A stretch of 5,140 bases of DNA from Chlamydiota bacterium (GTDB lineage Bacteria > Auribacterota > UBA3054 > B51-G9): positions 1-5,140 of the forward strand of contig JAUVKG010000237.1 of assembly GCA_030596365.1 (NCBI GenBank), read 5' to 3'. Positions 1 to 5,140 of this stretch are shown one piece after another (positions within the stretch are counted from its first letter, which is position 1; every line of letters starts with the position of its first letter). The notes beneath the pieces were generated by a model. The model was not told the DNA's origin. It was given only the letters and a program-made list of their open reading frames with translations, and searched no databases. The position numbers and the translations under genes were made by a program.

Positions 1-1705
1 CTTTTCGTGCATGTTTTGTGTAATAATGTGTTTCCTGAAAAAATATCGGGCTGCCCATAAGAGCGACGGCAACGCAATACTGATGATTGTACAAATGCGC
101 GTCGCTTTTTTGTGGATTTATTCGATCGATATTTTGCACGGTCACCTGGAATTTGTTCAGATTCAGATATTTTGAAACTTGCCAGGCATCGCGTAACACC
201 AAATAAGGTTTATAAATAACCGGTTCATTATTAGGTTTTCTGTTTTCCAGATAGATATTACCGAATTCACGCGCGAAGAAATATCCTACCCGTGGAGGAT
301 TTTCAGTTACATCCCAGTTAACACGAACTTTGTGGTTTGCATATTTGATAAAGGATCTGACTTTCTCAATTAATGCTTCTAACTGCGAATAGTTTTTAAT
401 ATCTATATAATCAAGTTTAAAATATTCAAATCCCGCATGATTATAATTCCAAATTAAATCTTCCAGACTTATTTTATTCATTGCCCACAAACCAAGTTTT
501 ATTTTTTGCTTTTCGGCAGCTTTACGAACATTTTTCCAGCCTTCGGGATAACGTTTTTCGTGCTTGTCAGGCCGCCAGGTTTTTGTTTCTACACAAACTA
601 TTGGCGGTGGATTTTGCCATCCGTCATCTATTTGCTGAACGTCAATTCCCAAATCCGCCTGGCTTTTAATTTCTTCAAGAACATTTTTTTCGCCTGCGGC
701 ATTTATAGCATCAACTGAGTTAGAAGTACTTCCCCAGGTATTTGCCATTATATATATGTCGCGGTCTTTTTTTATCGGATAGCGTAATCTGTCAAACGTT
801 TTTATTGCCAGTTGACATTCGTCATTGCCGCCGTTGTAAAGGATGCACCAACTCGCCCAGCACCAGTTAAATTTATTGGTAGAAAAATCCTGCGGACTTA
901 TTGCCCAACCTGTCGAACGCAGTCCTGTTTTGTCAAGTTCAAAAGAGCCGGTATTTATTCCAATTTGATTAACACACTTGTGCGATTCTTTAACCATGCA
1001 CAGCCCGCCGTTTTTATTTTCAACAGAAATAATATTTGCCCAGTTGAAAATTTCTTTTCCGGACAAAGGTTTTTCAAAAACTTCCTCTCTTAAAATTTTT
1101 GTTTCATGATAATTTCGAAGCTGTGTATGATTATAATAACCTATAGCCCTTCGTTTCAGGTTTTCAATGAAAACCTGAACAAAATCAACACATCCGGCAA
1201 TATTTGAAATCGGACCGGCTTTAAAACCATCAAGTGCTTTCACCCGGATTTGAGTTCTTATTCCGGGAGAATCAGGATAAACCCAGATTATGTACTGTAA
1301 AACAAGTTTATTTTTTGGATATTTTATTTCAGCAATTACTTCAATATGTTCGGATGTAAAACCATTATCGTCACTTTTTACTGCAGTTAATTTTGTTAGT
1401 TTTGCGTTGGAAGAGTTATCAATAATTCCGGGCAAAGACCAGTCGCATAAGTGTTTAGTATTTATGTTCGCCCATTGCTGTTCGGAATCGAGTTGTAACA
1501 AACTAACGGTAACAAAACCTTTGCCGGTACATTTCCATTGGCGTTCAATAACTCCGGTATTGACTATCAGCAGATCATTTTTTGTTTTCACGCTTGCGGA
1601 GTCAAGTTTTAGGGAAAGGGTATCAGTGTCACCGAAAACAGTTTTGTTAGGTATTACTGTCATAAGAATTATTATGAAAATTAATTTTAGAATTTTAAGA
1701 AACAT
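1..1705 (-). CDS. GH36-like alpha-galactosidase (melibiase-type glycoside hydrolase), secreted, 3' end beyond window
   Basis: The minus-strand frame is open for 568 codons from ATG at 1705-1703 to the window edge, so the C-terminus is missing. Residues 1 to about 25 form a Lys-containing, Ile/Leu-rich signal peptide, implying export. Residues about 26-310 fit the N-terminal beta-sandwich of GH36 enzymes, and from about 317 a TIM barrel begins (ANTWGS at 321-326, then QQIDDGWQ at 357-364). FKLDYID at 429-435 carries the probable nucleophile Asp432. By position, the acid/base is probably Glu487 in NIYLENR; this is an inference, because the stretch replaces the SDNTD-like motif of classical GH36. 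GSPIFFQETHYY near the visible end is also barrel-like. Known family activity is retaining hydrolysis of terminal alpha-galactosides; a different alpha-sugar is possible in this divergent clade. There is no Shine-Dalgarno motif before the start; it was chosen because it keeps the signal peptide. The gene lies 61 bp downstream of a sulfatase, probably co-transcribed for sulfated glycan breakdown. Confidence 0.8.
   Translation of the reverse strand, partial: MFLKILKLIFIIILMTVIPNKTVFGDTDTLSLKLDSASVKTKNDLLIVNTGVIERQWKCTGKGFVTVSLLQLDSEQQWANINTKHLCDWSLPGIIDNSSNAKLTKLTAVKSDDNGFTSEHIEVIAEIKYPKNKLVLQYIIWVYPDSPGIRTQIRVKALDGFKAGPISNIAGCVDFVQVFIENLKRRAIGYYNHTQLRNYHETKILREEVFEKPLSGKEIFNWANIISVENKNGGLCMVKESHKCVNQIGINTGSFELDKTGLRSTGWAISPQDFSTNKFNWCWASWCILYNGGNDECQLAIKTFDRLRYPIKKDRDIYIMANTWGSTSNSVDAINAAGEKNVLEEIKSQADLGIDVQQIDDGWQNPPPIVCVETKTWRPDKHEKRYPEGWKNVRKAAEKQKIKLGLWAMNKISLEDLIWNYNHAGFEYFKLDYIDIKNYSQLEALIEKVRSFIKYANHKVRVNWDVTENPPRVGYFFAREFGNIYLENRKPNNEPVIYKPYLVLRDAWQVSKYLNLNKFQVTVQNIDRINPQKSDAHLYNHQYCVAVALMGSPIFFQETHYYTKHARK
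1155..1179. repeat. Perfect 12-bp-arm palindrome inside the glycosidase gene
   Basis: The arms TTCAGGTTTTCA (1155-1166) and TGAAAACCTGAA (1168-1179) are exact reverse complements around a single central base at 1167. The element lies wholly within coding sequence, over residues 176-184 of the GH36-like protein (VQVFIENLK). As RNA it could fold into a hairpin once a few central pairs open to make a loop; as DNA it could be a symmetric protein-binding site or simply a coincidence of codon choice. No T-run follows it on the minus strand, so it does not look like an intrinsic terminator. Confidence 0.6.
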
Positions 1706-1717
1706 ATATTGTAATTT

Positions 1718-1752
1718 ACGGATCACGGATCACGGACCACGGACCACGGATT
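1718..1752. repeat. 7-bp tandem repeat (ACGGAYY x5) between sulfatase and glycosidase genes
   Basis: Five head-to-tail heptamers read on the plus strand ACGGATC, ACGGATC, ACGGACC, ACGGACC, ACGGATT. A decayed sixth unit (ACGATT, 1753-1758) and a partial AACGG follow. The array fills most of the 61-bp gap between the sulfatase stop (1767) and the glycosidase start (1705), ending 12 bp upstream of that start codon, so it would sit in the mRNA leader between the two genes. It is visibly more GC-rich than its surroundings. Units changing in adjacent pairs (ATC, ATC, ACC, ACC, ATT) fit growth by slippage or duplication. Function, if any, is unknown. Confidence 0.85.
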
Positions 1753-1766
1753 ACGATTAACGGTTT

Positions 1767-3251
1767 TCATTTCATTTCCCATTCTGTTCCTTCAAAATCT
1801 GAATCCGGCCAGACGTATCCTTCAGCAATTACCTCCTTGTGCAAATCTACCATTTTCTTTTTCATTGCTTTGAATCGTTCGGGTTTGCTGTCTGCAAGAT
1901 TATTCTGCTGTCCTATATCATTTTTAATATTATATAGCTCGAAACTAACCAAAGGTTTTTCTCTTATGAAATGCATGTTACTGCAGTAAAACCTGTGCTG
2001 GGTTTTCGGAATTTCAGAGTCTAATCTCGCTACCATAATCCAGTCGCCTTCGCGCAAAGCCGCTTGAGGAAAATCTCTGAAAAAGTACCAAAACAAAGGA
2101 GTCTTACGAACAATTTTCTTGTTTTTGAATATCGGAAGAATGCTTACTCCGTCTATTGCTCGGTCAGTCGGCATTTTAGCACCTGCCAACTCACAAAAAG
2201 TTGGAGCGAAATCGACGAATGATATAGGCACATCACATTCAGTACCCGGTTTTGTGTATCCGGGAAACCGAATAATTCCCGGAGTTCTAATACCGCCTTC
2301 ATAACATTGGCTTTTATATCCCCGCAAAGGATTTTGAGAAAAATCCCGCAAAGGACCATTATCGGAAGCAAACACAACAAAAGTATTTTCGTCTAAGTTT
2401 AATTTTTTTATTTTATCAAGAAATCTGCCTATTTGCTGGTCAAGAGTAGTTACTGTAGCAAAATATCTTGCATCTTCTTCAGGAATAGGCGGCGGATACA
2501 TTTTCATTATATCTTTCGGCATTTCTTTTGCTTCAAGAATCGGGTTGTGGGGTTCGTTGAAACAAATATACTGAAAGAACGGTTTGTTTTTATCGCGTTT
2601 ATTTTCAAGCCAGTTCATCGCATCATTAACAACAATTTCGCATGGATAACCGGAAAGTTTGCCTACAGCCGAACGGTTTCTCCAATAATTATCCGGGTCA
2701 ATGGATTTTCCATTAGTATTATCTCTCGCGGCGCCGCAGGTTCCGAAAGAATAATCAAATCCATGATCATCCGGCTGAGGAAAATCATCGGCAGGATTCA
2801 TAGAAGAATTAAGATGCCATTTCCCAAAATGAGCAGTTTCATAACCGACATTTTTTAGTAAAGAAGCTATAGTTACTTCATTAGTTTTAAGATGAATTGG
2901 ATGGCCCGTTTCGACAGGAATGAAACTATATATCGCGCTTCGGGCGGGGATTCTGCCCGTAAGCAAAGCTGCTCGTGCGGGCGAGCAAAGTGGTGCGGCA
3001 GCATAAGAGGAAGTAAATTTTATTCCCTGGGCAGCAAGTGTGTCAAGGTTTGGTGTTTTGATATATTCGCTGTTATAACATCCAAGGTCACTGTACCCCA
3101 AATCATCGGCAAGCAGCACAATAATATTGGGTTTCTTTTTTGCTGTTAATTTTGCCGTCTTTTTTTGGGATATCAGAGAATCGCTACAGGAAGAAAAAAT
3201 CAAAGCTCCCGTAAAAGCCGAACATTGTTTTAGAAATTGTCGTCTGTTCAT
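1767..3251 (-). CDS. Type I (formylglycine-dependent) sulfatase, Tat-exported, probable lipoprotein
   Basis: This 494-residue protein hydrolyses sulfate esters; the substrate is probably a carbohydrate sulfate, judging from context. The N-terminus has a twin-arginine motif (NRRQFLK, residues 2-8), a hydrophobic stretch and FSSC with Cys22 as a possible lipidation site. All core alkaline-phosphatase-superfamily residues are visible: Asp49/Asp50 (LLADDLGYSDLG) for calcium, CSPAR-4x-TG with Cys89 as the residue converted to formylglycine, Lys144 and His146 in GKWH, His235 in EPHNP, Asp297/Asn298 in SDNG, and Lys313 in RGYKSQCYEGGIRTP. The C-terminal subdomain (about 350-494) contains the usual ELYNIKND and NNLAD segments. 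Length is normal for the family. The start has no Shine-Dalgarno motif but is required for the Tat signal and sits 6 bp after the preceding gene, so co-transcription is likely. The activating formylglycine enzyme is not in the window. Sulfatase subfamily and sulfate position cannot be assigned by eye. Confidence 0.97.
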   Translation of the reverse strand: MNRRQFLKQCSAFTGALIFSSCSDSLISQKKTAKLTAKKKPNIIVLLADDLGYSDLGCYNSEYIKTPNLDTLAAQGIKFTSSYAAAPLCSPARAALLTGRIPARSAIYSFIPVETGHPIHLKTNEVTIASLLKNVGYETAHFGKWHLNSSMNPADDFPQPDDHGFDYSFGTCGAARDNTNGKSIDPDNYWRNRSAVGKLSGYPCEIVVNDAMNWLENKRDKNKPFFQYICFNEPHNPILEAKEMPKDIMKMYPPPIPEEDARYFATVTTLDQQIGRFLDKIKKLNLDENTFVVFASDNGPLRDFSQNPLRGYKSQCYEGGIRTPGIIRFPGYTKPGTECDVPISFVDFAPTFCELAGAKMPTDRAIDGVSILPIFKNKKIVRKTPLFWYFFRDFPQAALREGDWIMVARLDSEIPKTQHRFYCSNMHFIREKPLVSFELYNIKNDIGQQNNLADSKPERFKAMKKKMVDLHKEVIAEGYVWPDSDFEGTEWEMK

Positions 3252-3257
3252 TTGCGT

Positions 3258-4172
3258 TTATATTTTATTTATAAATTCTTTTATAAACTTTTTCATTTCC
3301 TTCTCAAGATCATCTACGCAAGAATCAATATTGTCCATTTTGTTAACAATCAATTTAAGATCGTCTCTTTCAGTAAATAATGCGATTCTTTTCATTAAAG
3401 AGTTTGCGAGCCAAATTCTTTTTGTTCCTGAATTTTTCAAATATTTAATTAAGAAATTTATCAATTCAGTATCATTATTTTTTTTAACTATATCAACTAA
3501 AAGAACGTCTGAATTGTCTAAATAATTAATTGAAAATAATATTTTCCTTAATTCTGATTTCTGGTTTTGGTTTAAAGGGTAATTTCCGGCAAAAGTTTTT
3601 TTATTATGGTCATAATATAAAATAAAATTACCTAGCGGTGCTAACTCATAAATACCTTCCCAGCGTGTTTGCGGATGTTTAGCACATTTGATAAACCATT
3701 CTACATTTTTGCTTCTTCTTTTTTGTTCATTTTTAATTTTATGAATGGTTTGCATTTCCGTAATTCTTTTTTTGTAAAGATTAATTCCTTTTCTATCTAA
3801 CGTTTTTGAACCATAAGAAAGCGCGTGAGTAGAATAGCCATCTTTATTCTTACGCTTATCTAAAAATGCAATGACCATAGTTGAATCACAATATTTTGCT
3901 GGTTTAGGACATATCATTCCCGGAGAAAAATAAACATGTATTATGTTAGTGTCTAAATATCCTTGTAATATATCTTTAACTACTAAAATAGCTTTTGAAT
4001 TTACCCAATGGTCATCAATTACAACTTTTTCGATTTTTGTAACATCGGCAACTACAATAATTTCACTTTCCCCAATTAATTTCCGTAGCGGTCGCGGAGA
4101 TATTGGATATGCAAATAAATCTTGAAGAAGTCCACTGAAGAAAAATGTTAATAATATGAATTTAATATTCAT
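3258..4172 (-). CDS. Secreted protein of unknown function, first gene of the sulfatase operon
   Basis: I do not recognise this 304-residue protein. Residues 1-21 form a signal peptide (MNIKFILLTF..., likely cut after LFA), so the protein is probably periplasmic or extracellular. Residues about 30-120 look like a compact beta-rich domain: alternating hydrophobic strands (SEIIVVADV, AILVVKDILQG, IIHVYF), then a Cys pair (Cys88 and Cys95 in CPKPAKYC) that could form a disulfide, then TMVIAFL. A linker with many Lys/Arg (134-155) leads to VEWFIKCAKHPQTRWEGIYELAP (157-179), a distinctive Trp-rich segment. The C-terminal third is Leu/Ile/Lys-rich and probably helical, perhaps repeat-like. The gene is strongly AT-rich (3481-3540 has 11 G/C in 60) and Asn/Lys/Ile-rich. 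It ends 6 bp before the sulfatase start, so the two are probably co-expressed. No catalytic motif is evident; a binding or accessory role is a guess. Confidence 0.85.
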   Translation of the reverse strand: MNIKFILLTFFFSGLLQDLFAYPISPRPLRKLIGESEIIVVADVTKIEKVVIDDHWVNSKAILVVKDILQGYLDTNIIHVYFSPGMICPKPAKYCDSTMVIAFLDKRKNKDGYSTHALSYGSKTLDRKGINLYKKRITEMQTIHKIKNEQKRRSKNVEWFIKCAKHPQTRWEGIYELAPLGNFILYYDHNKKTFAGNYPLNQNQKSELRKILFSINYLDNSDVLLVDIVKKNNDTELINFLIKYLKNSGTKRIWLANSLMKRIALFTERDDLKLIVNKMDNIDSCVDDLEKEMKKFIKEFINKI

Positions 4173-4191
4173 TTTTATACTATGTTATCGT

Positions 4192-4222
4192 TGTATAGAT
4201 TTATTACAGTTCTAATTGTCAA
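4192..4222 (-). promoter_or_regulatory. Candidate sigma70-type promoter for the secreted protein-sulfatase-glycosidase run
   Basis: On the minus strand a perfect TTGACA lies at 4222-4217. TATACA at 4197-4192 is a four-of-six match to the -10 box, with a long 19-bp spacer; TCTATA at 4199-4194 gives 17 bp but a poorer match. Transcription would begin about 12 bp before the ATG at 4172. The region is so AT-rich that the -10 call is weak, and no Bacteroidota-type TAnnTTTG box is seen. Confidence 0.35.
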
Positions 4223-4297
4223 AACTGATGAAATTTTATTTTTAAAACCAAGAAAATGAAGTATAGAGTTGTGAGTAATTTTTTCATGTCAGATTTT

Positions 4298-4323
4298 TAA
4301 ATTAATAACAATTAATTAATTTA
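4298..4323. repeat. AT-only inverted repeat in the spacer downstream of the toxin gene
   Basis: TAAATTAAT (4298-4306) and ATTAATTTA (4315-4323) are exact reverse complements with an 8-base loop. It lies 25 bp past the toxin stop codon in the 175-bp spacer 4173-4347. The stem contains no G/C pair, and the minus strand continues with an A-run rather than a T-run, so it is a poor intrinsic terminator. It may be a weak mRNA 3' end or only AT-rich coincidence. I saw no other terminator in this spacer. Confidence 0.3.
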
Positions 4324-4347
4324 CACTTTCGCCATTTTGCATTGCAT

Positions 4348-4752
4348 TTATAAATATTTCAACCAGTTAGTTGGCGATATAATTTTAACACCCATCACGT
4401 TATTTTTCGGGTAATGTTTAATATTTCCTGTTATTAATAATGAAGCCTGATAGTAAATTGCTGCATCAAGAAACTTCTGGTCATCAATATCCGGACATTT
4501 TACTGAAGAACAATTATATGGTGGTGTTGATAATAAAGGTAAATTAGCCCATGCTTCAAGCAGCCATTCCCGATGAACATCTGATATTGGCAGTTCCGGT
4601 CTTAAACATACTTCTTTATATTCTGACAAAACAGGTAAAGTTATTAACCAAACAATATGACCATCAAGAAGCTGATTTATAATTTGTCCACACGAACGTG
4701 CAGGATGCAAAAGCGCGGAAATTACAACATTTGTATCAACAACAACTTTCAT
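4348..4752 (-). CDS. PIN-domain ribonuclease toxin of a type II toxin-antitoxin pair
   Basis: This 134-residue single-domain protein has the PIN fold order. VVVDTNVVISALL carries the first metal-binding Asp (Asp6), and LPVLSEYKEV carries Glu44. CPDIDDQKFLDAA carries the acidic cluster Asp88/Asp90/Asp91 with Asp96. LLITGNIKHYP ends the site with Asn110 where many PIN proteins have Asp; TGN-x-K-H is a form I associate with the 'putative toxin component, PIN family' group. Known PIN toxins are Mg-dependent endoribonucleases that cut tRNA, rRNA or mRNA in the cytoplasm and are held inactive by their cognate antitoxin. The start codon overlaps the antitoxin stop by 4 bp (ATGA), implying translational coupling; a weak AAAGG lies 10 bases upstream. 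The length is complete for the family. The RNA target cannot be read from the sequence. Confidence 0.93.
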   Translation of the reverse strand: MKVVVDTNVVISALLHPARSCGQIINQLLDGHIVWLITLPVLSEYKEVCLRPELPISDVHREWLLEAWANLPLLSTPPYNCSSVKCPDIDDQKFLDAAIYYQASLLITGNIKHYPKNNVMGVKIISPTNWLKYL

Positions 4753-5039
4753 TTTTTCATAGCCTTTCTTGTGCTTGAAATAAGTTGATCAATATCTTTA
4801 GATGTAAACTTTTTGCCTGACTTGGAAATATCAGATTGTGCGGCACGGAAAGCGGCGGCAAAACTTTGACGTTTAATTTCCTGTGAAATTGCATCTGCAT
4901 TATATTCTGAAACAGGCATAATTATAGCTACAGGCTTACCGCGTGAAGTTAAATACGCAAGACCGTCACCTTTACGCGCTTGTTCTAAAACAGCCGAAGA
5001 ATTTTGTTGGAAATCTCTTAAAGTAGAAAAAGTAGCCAT
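4749..5039 (-). CDS. Phd/YefM-family antitoxin
   Basis: This is a 96-residue protein when begun at ATG 5039-5037. The N-terminal half has the Phd/YefM pattern: ATFSTLRDFQQNSSAVLEQARKG (residues 2-24), then a beta hairpin with LTSRGKPVAIIMPVSEYN (30-47). In this family the N-terminal half dimerises and binds the operator. The C-terminal half (about 51-96) is Lys/Ser-rich and probably disordered until it wraps the toxin; KAMKK closes the protein. An in-frame ATG at 5081 would add 14 residues, but I prefer 5039. It has GGGAG at ideal spacing, it gives the usual family N-terminus, and the upstream extension (MIVIKGRLIFREII) overlaps the inverted repeat expected to be regulatory. The gene overlaps the PIN toxin by 4 bp. 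Autorepression by the antitoxin or the complex is expected from the family. Confidence 0.93.
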   Translation of the reverse strand: MATFSTLRDFQQNSSAVLEQARKGDGLAYLTSRGKPVAIIMPVSEYNADAISQEIKRQSFAAAFRAAQSDISKSGKKFTSKDIDQLISSTRKAMKK

Positions 5040-5045
5040 TATTAT

Positions 5046-5050
5046 CTCCC
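5046..5050 (-). promoter_or_regulatory. Ribosome binding site that fixes the antitoxin start
   Basis: The minus strand reads GGGAG followed by ATAATA and then the ATG at 5039, a 6-base spacing. It is the clearest Shine-Dalgarno sequence in the window, and it favours this start over the in-frame ATG at 5081. The sulfatase and glycosidase starts lack one. Confidence 0.8.
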
Positions 5051-5068
5051 GGAAAATTAGTCGTCCCT

Positions 5069-5090
5069 TAATAACTATCAAACGTTATTA
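5069..5090. promoter_or_regulatory. Inverted repeat, candidate antitoxin operator
   Basis: TAATAAC (5069-5075) and GTTATTA (5084-5090) are exact reverse complements separated by 8 bases (TATCAAAC). The repeat lies 30 bp upstream of the antitoxin start and touches the candidate -10 box, where a Phd/YefM autorepressor would be expected to bind. The TGTACA core typical of YefM sites is absent, and the AT-rich context raises the chance of coincidence. Confidence 0.45.
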
Positions 5091-5119
5091 TTTATAGAGA
5101 CATTGTTTATATAAATTAA
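5090..5119 (-). promoter_or_regulatory. Weak candidate promoter for the toxin-antitoxin pair
   Basis: On the minus strand TATAAAT (5096-5090) is a good -10 element. TTAATT (5119-5114), 17 bp upstream, is only a three-of-six match to the -35 box. Three AAATT units (plus strand 5113-5127) make the upstream DNA extremely AT-rich and could act like an UP element. The call rests mainly on position just ahead of the antitoxin leader. Confidence 0.3.
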
Positions 5120-5140
5120 ATTAAATTATTTAAAATCTGT

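Noticed and set aside
481..1093. Plus-strand open frames of 62, 70 and 93 codons
   Set aside because: They lie opposite the glycosidase reading frame, which encodes recognisable barrel motifs there; they are shadows without ribosome binding sites or recognisable domains.
1718..1758. CRISPR array
   Set aside because: The 7-bp units are contiguous with no spacers, so this is a simple tandem repeat.
1290..1760. Plus-strand open frame of 156 codons opposite the glycosidase start
   Set aside because: It is antisense to a strongly supported GH36-like gene. Its C-terminal ITDHGPRTTDYD is just the heptamer repeat translated, and it has no family resemblance.
2119..3149. Several plus-strand open frames (61-141 codons) and a 75-codon minus-strand frame within the sulfatase gene
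   Set aside because: The sulfatase frame has all family motifs across this stretch, so these overlapping frames are incidental.
3127..3525. Plus-strand open frame of 132 codons spanning the sulfatase/secreted-protein junction
   Set aside because: It is antisense to two supported genes, with Phe/Ser-rich low-complexity content typical of the reverse of Lys/Glu-rich coding sequence.
4298..4323. Intrinsic terminator after the toxin gene
   Set aside because: The stem is all A/T and no T-run follows on the minus strand, so it was listed only as an inverted repeat.
5040..5081. N-terminal extension of the antitoxin to the ATG at 5081
   Set aside because: The extension runs through the inverted repeat and has no ribosome binding site as good as the GGGAG before 5039; family members begin near the shorter start.

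Overview
The window is an AT-rich stretch of bacterial DNA in which every gene I can support lies on the minus strand, so transcription runs from high to low coordinates. The taxon is not fixed by the sequence. Secreted sulfatases beside GH36-type glycosidases, and AT-rich gene starts mostly lacking Shine-Dalgarno motifs, suggest a polysaccharide-degrading bacterium such as a Planctomycetota/Phycisphaerae, Lentisphaerota/Kiritimatiellota or Bacteroidota lineage. This is an inference from gene content; there is no rRNA or other marker gene here.

Layout in transcription order. (1) 5069-5119 holds a candidate promoter and a 7-bp-arm inverted repeat in front of a type II toxin-antitoxin pair: a Phd/YefM-like antitoxin (4749-5039, start fixed by a clear GGGAG ribosome binding site) overlapping by 4 bp a PIN-domain ribonuclease toxin (4348-4752). 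(2) 4173-4347 is a 175-bp AT-rich spacer with a possible sigma70-type promoter and no recognisable strong terminator. (3) A three-gene run follows: a secreted protein of unknown function (3258-4172), a Tat-exported type I sulfatase with an intact formylglycine motif (1767-3251, only 6 bp downstream), and a GH36-like alpha-galactosidase-type glycoside hydrolase (1-1705). The hydrolase runs off the left edge of the window and reads open for 568 codons. The 61-bp gap between sulfatase and glycosidase contains a 7-bp tandem repeat.

The sulfatase and glycosidase plausibly cooperate: the sulfatase removes sulfate esters from a sulfated galactoside-containing glycan, and the hydrolase then cleaves the exposed alpha-linked sugar. 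The role of the leading secreted protein is unknown. No transporter (SusC/D), regulator or formylglycine-generating enzyme lies in the window, so the substrate is not determined. The toxin-antitoxin pair looks like an independent accessory module. The most unusual structures are the heptamer tandem repeat just upstream of the glycosidase start and a perfect 12-bp-arm palindrome inside that gene. I saw no tRNA, rRNA, CRISPR array or insertion sequence.
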